Source: Legionella sp. (GTDB lineage: Bacteria > Pseudomonadota > Gammaproteobacteria > Legionellales > Legionellaceae). Taken from it: a stretch of DNA of 9,367 nucleotides. The stretch lies in NCBI GenBank assembly GCA_004297865.1, contig SCSO01000228.1, forward strand, positions 1 to 9,367, given 5' to 3'. Of this stretch, positions 6,241-9,367 are shown piece after piece. The first letter of the stretch is position 1; each line of letters opens with the position of its first letter. The position numbers and the translations under genes were made by a program. The notes under the pieces were generated by a model. It made no database searches. It was not told where the DNA came from and was given only the letters and a program-made list of their open reading frames with translations.

Positions 6241-7038
6241 ATGAAAATTAAAACCTTACTTCTTAGCGGTTTAATTGCCGCCTCTTCTCTAGGGCATTGC
6301 GGTACTATGATGGACAATAGCATGCTTAATCTTTGGGAAGGATTTTATTTAGGTGGCTATCTCGGTGGTGGTTGGGGCAAAACCAATATGGGGATGAATG
6401 CAGGCAGTCTAAGTGTTAGCCCAGCGAGTTATTTTACCTCGCAAGCGGATATCAATTCGGTGAATCAAAGTGGCTCTGGTAATTTAAATCAGCATGCTTT
6501 TATTGGCGGCATTCAAGCCGGATCAAATATTTTAGTAAAAAATTATATTTTCGGTTTGATTGTTGATTTGGGTTCATTCCATATGCAAGATGCTTTGGAT
6601 GCAGAAAACGTACCCTTACCTGCAAATCCAGCAATCAATTATCATTTGCATAACTCTGTAGAAACCAAATGGTTATTAACTGCTCGTGGTAATGCAGGGG
6701 TGATTATTCATAACTGGATTCAACCCTATATTACTGGTGGGCTAGCCGTCACTGATCTTGAGGCCCATTATCGCTATAGGGATAGCACTAATGTTGGGAT
6801 GTTTTATGAAGCCAAAAATGGGGAAAATAAAGCAGGGTGGACTGTTGGTGGTGGCTTCCAAATGCCGATTAACCCTTATCTATTGGTGAATGCAGAATAT
6901 TTGTATGTGGCCTTTAAACCCAGAGAAACATACGGCATAGTCAACTGCGCTAATTTATCTTGTTTTAGCATGTTAAAAGCTTCGGTAGATTTTCATGCGA
7001 ATTTATTTAAATTGAGTATGAGTTATCGATTTTCTTAA
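6241..7038 (+). CDS. outer membrane beta-barrel protein
   Basis: This 265-residue protein is probably a surface-exposed barrel of the small OmpA-like/OMP_b-brl class. It starts with a signal peptide (MKIKTLLLSGLIAASSLGHCG). The mature region opens with LWEGFYLGGYLGGGWGKTN, the usual first strand of this class (W-x-G-F-Y-x-G, then a glycine-rich turn). Alternating hydrophobic/polar strands continue to a final strand ending KLSMSYRFS, with an aromatic at the penultimate position near the BAM recognition site. C236 and C241 (NCANLSCF) lie close together late in the chain and could form a loop disulfide. The LGHC at the signal peptide end is not a good lipobox, so I do not call a lipoprotein. A short TAAGGA precedes the ATG at tight spacing. 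The role could be adhesion, porin or structural; the sequence does not decide. Confidence 0.82.
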   Translation: MKIKTLLLSGLIAASSLGHCGTMMDNSMLNLWEGFYLGGYLGGGWGKTNMGMNAGSLSVSPASYFTSQADINSVNQSGSGNLNQHAFIGGIQAGSNILVKNYIFGLIVDLGSFHMQDALDAENVPLPANPAINYHLHNSVETKWLLTARGNAGVIIHNWIQPYITGGLAVTDLEAHYRYRDSTNVGMFYEAKNGENKAGWTVGGGFQMPINPYLLVNAEYLYVAFKPRETYGIVNCANLSCFSMLKASVDFHANLFKLSMSYRFS

Positions 7039-7042
7039 TTAC

Positions 7043-7121
7043 GTAGCCTGTATTAGACGAACTCGTAATACAGGCGTATTGCCACCGCTTTCCTGTATTA
7101 CGCTACGCTAATACAGGCTAC
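7043..7121. repeat. REPIN-like pair of inverted GTAG-headed palindromes
   Basis: The left unit is GTAG (7043-7046) followed by CCTGTATTA (7047-7055) and TAATACAGG (7066-7074). The right unit is its inverted copy: CCTGTATTA (7092-7100), TAATACAGG (7109-7117), then CTAC (7118-7121). Each has a perfect 9-bp stem, with the GTAG heads facing outward and a 17-base spacer between. This is the geometry of REPINs, inverted REP pairs mobilised by RAYT proteins. It sits between the convergent beta-barrel and glycine-rich protein genes, beginning just after the first gene's stop and ending seven bases from the second's. It probably doubles as a two-way transcript end. Confidence 0.8.
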
Positions 7122-7128
7122 GATATTT

Positions 7129-7623
7129 TTATACTGCCGGACTAGGACTACTAGCTTCAGAGGAGGAAGAAAAAAGCGCACGTCCCATAGCACGTAGATC
7201 TCTACCGAAAAAGGAGCAACCGGTAATACAGAGTGCAGTACCAGTAAGAGCAGCACAACCAACACCTACTCCTAAAAGTACTCCAGTTCCTACTAAGCCA
7301 TCAAGAGCGACCTCACCCCAGCTTGTTCCATAATGTAATAATTGTTCACCCATTAACGGAGACGTTAATTTTGCTGCGAGCACTAAGGCTGAATGTAATC
7401 CAGCGGTTCCAACTTTTAAGCATGATGAGGCATCTTTACCAGCCTCGGGAATACACATTGCAAATACTCCGGCAATAGCTCCGGTGATCGCTCCCCCAGC
7501 TAGAACAGTAACAGTATTATCATGAACATTATCCTGTAAAATAGCTGCACCTATTGAAACTATAATGGCTGTTGATAAAGAAACTGCGCAAGCACCACTG
7601 ACGGGATTATGAATTTTTGACAT
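7129..7623 (-). CDS. small Gly/Ala-rich hydrophobic membrane protein, unknown function
   Basis: I do not recognise this 164-residue protein. The start ATG at 7623 has GAGG eight bases upstream. The chain is dominated by small residues and has hydrophobic stretches at about 11-30, 37-58, 72-86 (weaker) and 108-137, the last very glycine-rich (GLVGTGVLLGVGVGCAALTG). It carries six cysteines (12, 57, 68, 123, 132 and 136), several within membrane segments, and ends in a serine/proline tail (SSSSEASSPSPAV) after a basic stretch RDLRAMGR. There is no signal peptidase site. Glycine-rich hydrophobic segments of this kind occur in membrane-inserting effectors, phage holin-like proteins and glycine-zipper proteins, but I see no decisive motif. 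The stop lies seven bases from the REPIN-like pair. Confidence 0.7.
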   Translation of the reverse strand: MSKIHNPVSGACAVSLSTAIIVSIGAAILQDNVHDNTVTVLAGGAITGAIAGVFAMCIPEAGKDASSCLKVGTAGLHSALVLAAKLTSPLMGEQLLHYGTSWGEVALDGLVGTGVLLGVGVGCAALTGTALCITGCSFFGRDLRAMGRALFSSSSEASSPSPAV

Positions 7624-7856
7624 ATGAAGAACCTCATAACTGATTTGGAATACATTCCTATAAAAATCAAAATAGAAATTAAATCTATTCTTCCTTCCTT
7701 GTCCTTACTATCAAAGTGAGGAAATGGTACCGAAAATTAAGCTAAATTTTCAGTTGGCGCAGTATAATTTATTTTTTTAAGAAGAGATATTATTTTAGTG
7801 GAATCGTAAATTTCCCTTCACCCTTTAAGAGCTAACCTATGCACAATACTGCATGA
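7624..7856. other. 233-bp intergenic region without a supported gene
   Basis: This AT-rich gap separates two minus-strand genes. It contains the ribosome site of the glycine-rich protein gene (GAGG, minus strand, at 7632-7635) and presumably its promoter, but I find no convincing -35/-10 pair. An A/T palindrome lies at 7733-7750 (AAAATT/AATTTT arms around AAGCTA). I see no small ORF or RNA gene. Confidence 0.5.
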
Positions 7857-8648
7857 TCAAATCGACCACCTCAAAATAGTAGCATGCGTATGATCAACCT
7901 CAGGATTCGGCTTCACAACATAATTAGGATTATGCACGGCTGCTAAATTTTGTGGCCATAAATAAAAGGGTAACAGCCGACCTATTTCGTGCATTCTCGA
8001 GGAGTTTTGATATTCCTGACCAAACATAGGTCGAATCATTTTTATATCTGATGGATTAATTAAAGTTCGCTGATTTAAGCAAAAAAAAGTTGGCTTACAT
8101 GTCCATTGGTCTAACTGCCTATGTTCACTCAAACACTTTAAAGGGACCGTGACTTGGACAATTAATTCGTAATAATAATGGCTATGTTGATTAACAATAT
8201 CCACAGCCTCTTGTTGAGTAAGCCCCACCTGAAAATCGCCCTGACTGGAACGTCGATTTAAATATTTTGCCAAAGCAATATAATCAAAAGTTTCTATAAA
8301 CTCTTTTTGAACTTCGGGAAGAGTTTTATCTTTAGGTAATTTGTTTAAGCCATATATTAAAGGATCAGAAGAGCTAAGATAGCGCTTTTCAAATAATCCT
8401 GTCTGCCTATTACGTATTTTTTTAGTGGGATTTTCATCGTAGGGAACATGTATAAAAATTGACACATTTCGGCTATGAATATATTGATCGTAGGTCTGAC
8501 ATAACTCGCTATGTCGGTCTAAAAGATCACAGCTTTGATGAATAGGACGTTGTTTTTGGAATTCATCATTTTTTAGGCGAAATTTCTCTTTCACTATTTC
8601 AAAATTATCAGTAGGATCAATTTCCAACAATTCAAAGATATTTGGCAC
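7857..8648 (-). CDS. hypothetical protein with J-domain-like N-terminus lacking HPD
   Basis: I do not recognise this protein as a whole. A GTG at 8648 has GGAG six bases upstream (8655-8658) and gives 263 residues starting at PNIFELLEID. An upstream GTG at 8696 (279 residues) has no ribosome site, so I prefer 8648. Residues 1-56 from this start read like helices I-III of a DnaJ J-domain: IFELLEIDP-x-x-x-FEIVKEKFRLK, then HSELCQTYDQYI. The HPD loop that activates Hsp70 is replaced (EFQKQRP). The rest mixes strand-like hydrophobic stretches (VSIFIHVPY, YYYELIVQVTVPL) with polar segments and ends with HTHATILRWSI. There is no signal peptide or membrane helix. The gene is divergent from ldcA. A host-targeted effector is one possibility, unproven. 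Confidence 0.72.
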   Translation of the reverse strand: MPNIFELLEIDPTDNFEIVKEKFRLKNDEFQKQRPIHQSCDLLDRHSELCQTYDQYIHSRNVSIFIHVPYDENPTKKIRNRQTGLFEKRYLSSSDPLIYGLNKLPKDKTLPEVQKEFIETFDYIALAKYLNRRSSQGDFQVGLTQQEAVDIVNQHSHYYYELIVQVTVPLKCLSEHRQLDQWTCKPTFFCLNQRTLINPSDIKMIRPMFGQEYQNSSRMHEIGRLLPFYLWPQNLAAVHNPNYVVKPNPEVDHTHATILRWSI

Positions 8649-8654
8649 TAACCA

Positions 8655-8658
8655 CTCC
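8655..8658 (-). promoter_or_regulatory. ribosome binding site fixing the GTG start at 8648
   Basis: On the minus strand GGAG lies six bases before GTG 8648. Without it the only other upstream start in frame is GTG 8696, which has no purine-rich stretch ahead of it. The site argues for the 263-residue form. Confidence 0.55.
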
Positions 8659-8682
8659 AATTTATCACTTAAAATTGCAAAA

Positions 8683-8688
8683 TATAAC
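8683..8688 (+). promoter_or_regulatory. possible -10 box for ldcA
   Basis: TATAAC lies 20 bases before the ldcA ATG in the 60-base divergent gap. No clear -35 is found 16-18 bases upstream (ATTTAT region), so this is a weak call. Confidence 0.3.
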
Positions 8689-8708
8689 GCAAACACTAGA
8701 GAACAGCA

Positions 8709-9367
8709 ATGTTACCCATTTTAAAACCTCATGATCTCGTGGAAATTATCGCACCCGCTTCACGGTGCTCCGAAAAAGTGCTTCAAGATCTTAAGAACTT
8801 ATTAGAGTCTTGGAGTCTAAACTGCCTTATCAGTGAAGCACTTTTTGGCGATGATATACTCTGTGCCAACTCCGATGCGAAGCGTTTAGCATCTTTGAAG
8901 AATGCTTTGACTCATCCCGAATCTAAAGCCATCATTTGTGTTCGCGGCGGCTATGGCAGTATGCGTCTCATCCCTGGATTGTATGATTTAAAACCTCCTA
9001 AAGAACCTAAGATATTTCTCGGAATGAGTGATATTACCGCTTTACATTTGTTTCTAGAAAATCACTGGAATTGGCCCAGCGTACATGGCGCCTTAGCTCG
9101 AGATAAATTTTCAGAAGAGTCCATCTTAGCCACTCAAAGCTTACTTTTTGGTAAACCAAGCAGGGCATTAATGGGTAAGCCGCTTAACCAATTTGCCGAA
9201 AAAGAATATAAGGTTGAAAGTACTATAACTGGCGGCAACCTCACTTTAGTGCAAAGCAGCCTCGGTACAAAATGGCAAATAAACGGCCAGAATAAAGTCG
9301 TTTTCTTAGAGGAAGTAGGGGAGAGAGGGTATAGAATAGATAGAATGTTAGAGCACTTGAAACAAGC
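8709..9367 (+). CDS. ldcA: LD-carboxypeptidase (LdcA, peptidase S66), 3'-partial
   Basis: LdcA is a cytoplasmic serine peptidase that removes the terminal D-alanine from murein tetrapeptides so that tripeptide can be recycled. The frame starts at ATG 8709 (MLPILKPHDLVEIIAPASRC) and runs off the window, so 219 codons are visible of roughly 300 expected. Family landmarks are the N-terminal IIAPAS, then CVRGGYGSMRLIP near residues 77-89, and the nucleophile Ser107 in FLGMSDITALHL, equivalent to S115 of the Pseudomonas aeruginosa enzyme. VHGALA, TGGNLTLVQSSLGT and FLEEVGERGYRIDRML follow, with the catalytic glutamate at 201 or 202. The third catalytic residue, a histidine, would lie past the window edge. 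A weak purine stretch (TAGAGAA) precedes the start. The gene is divergent from the J-like gene, and the promoters must share about 60 bases. Confidence 0.93.
   Translation, partial: MLPILKPHDLVEIIAPASRCSEKVLQDLKNLLESWSLNCLISEALFGDDILCANSDAKRLASLKNALTHPESKAIICVRGGYGSMRLIPGLYDLKPPKEPKIFLGMSDITALHLFLENHWNWPSVHGALARDKFSEESILATQSLLFGKPSRALMGKPLNQFAEKEYKVESTITGGNLTLVQSSLGTKWQINGQNKVVFLEEVGERGYRIDRMLEHLKQ

Noticed and set aside
6241..6303. Lipoprotein signal for the beta-barrel protein (LGHC)
   Set aside because: Position -1 is histidine rather than Gly/Ala/Ser, and the rest of the protein is a transmembrane barrel.
7733..7750. A/T-only palindrome as a terminator or operator
   Set aside because: The stem has only A-T pairs outside the centre and two mismatches, and such palindromes are expected by chance in AT-rich DNA.
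7763..7768. Perfect TATAAT on the plus strand
   Set aside because: There is no -35 box at 16-18 bases and no plus-strand gene follows until 8709.

Overview
The window is AT-rich and looks like the chromosome of a gammaproteobacterium. The strongest taxonomic pointer is a clear MutH, the strand-nicking mismatch-repair endonuclease that is largely confined to gammaproteobacteria. A VirK-family secreted protein, a small surface beta-barrel and several orphan proteins would suit a host-associated lineage such as Legionellales or Coxiella-like bacteria, but that placement is inference. I see no rRNA, tRNA, CRISPR array, transposase or prophage gene.

Layout. Positions 2-1984 (+) hold the 3' part of a large MscS/MscK-type mechanosensitive channel, overlapped at its end by mutH (to 2636, +). 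Positions 2614-2949 are packed with palindromic repeats, including a 210-bp fold-back element whose left end supplies the last codons of mutH. Next come three minus-strand genes, transcribed from 5468 down to 2950: a CruF-type carotenoid biosynthesis membrane protein, a class I SAM methyltransferase and an unrecognised 276-residue protein. GTAG-headed palindromes lie in both gaps between them. Positions 5623-7038 (+) carry two exported proteins, a VirK-family protein and an outer-membrane beta-barrel, separated by a good terminator and sharing an upstream sequence pattern. A REPIN-like inverted palindrome pair (7043-7121) follows. Two unrecognised minus-strand genes come next: a small glycine/alanine-rich membrane protein, and a protein whose N-terminus resembles a J-domain without HPD. 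The last gene (8709 to the window end, +) is an LD-carboxypeptidase (LdcA family), cut by the window edge.

How the genes relate. Envelope themes dominate: osmotic relief (the channel), murein recycling (LdcA), the outer membrane barrel, secreted VirK and a membrane lipid/isoprenoid enzyme. The carotenoid protein and the methyltransferase may belong to one pathway, but this is only suggested by order and direction. No known multi-gene defence or secretion system is visible. The most unusual content is the repeat landscape: at least two GTAG-headed palindrome families plus a CCCGC/GCGGG hairpin family, one of which has grown into the end of mutH.
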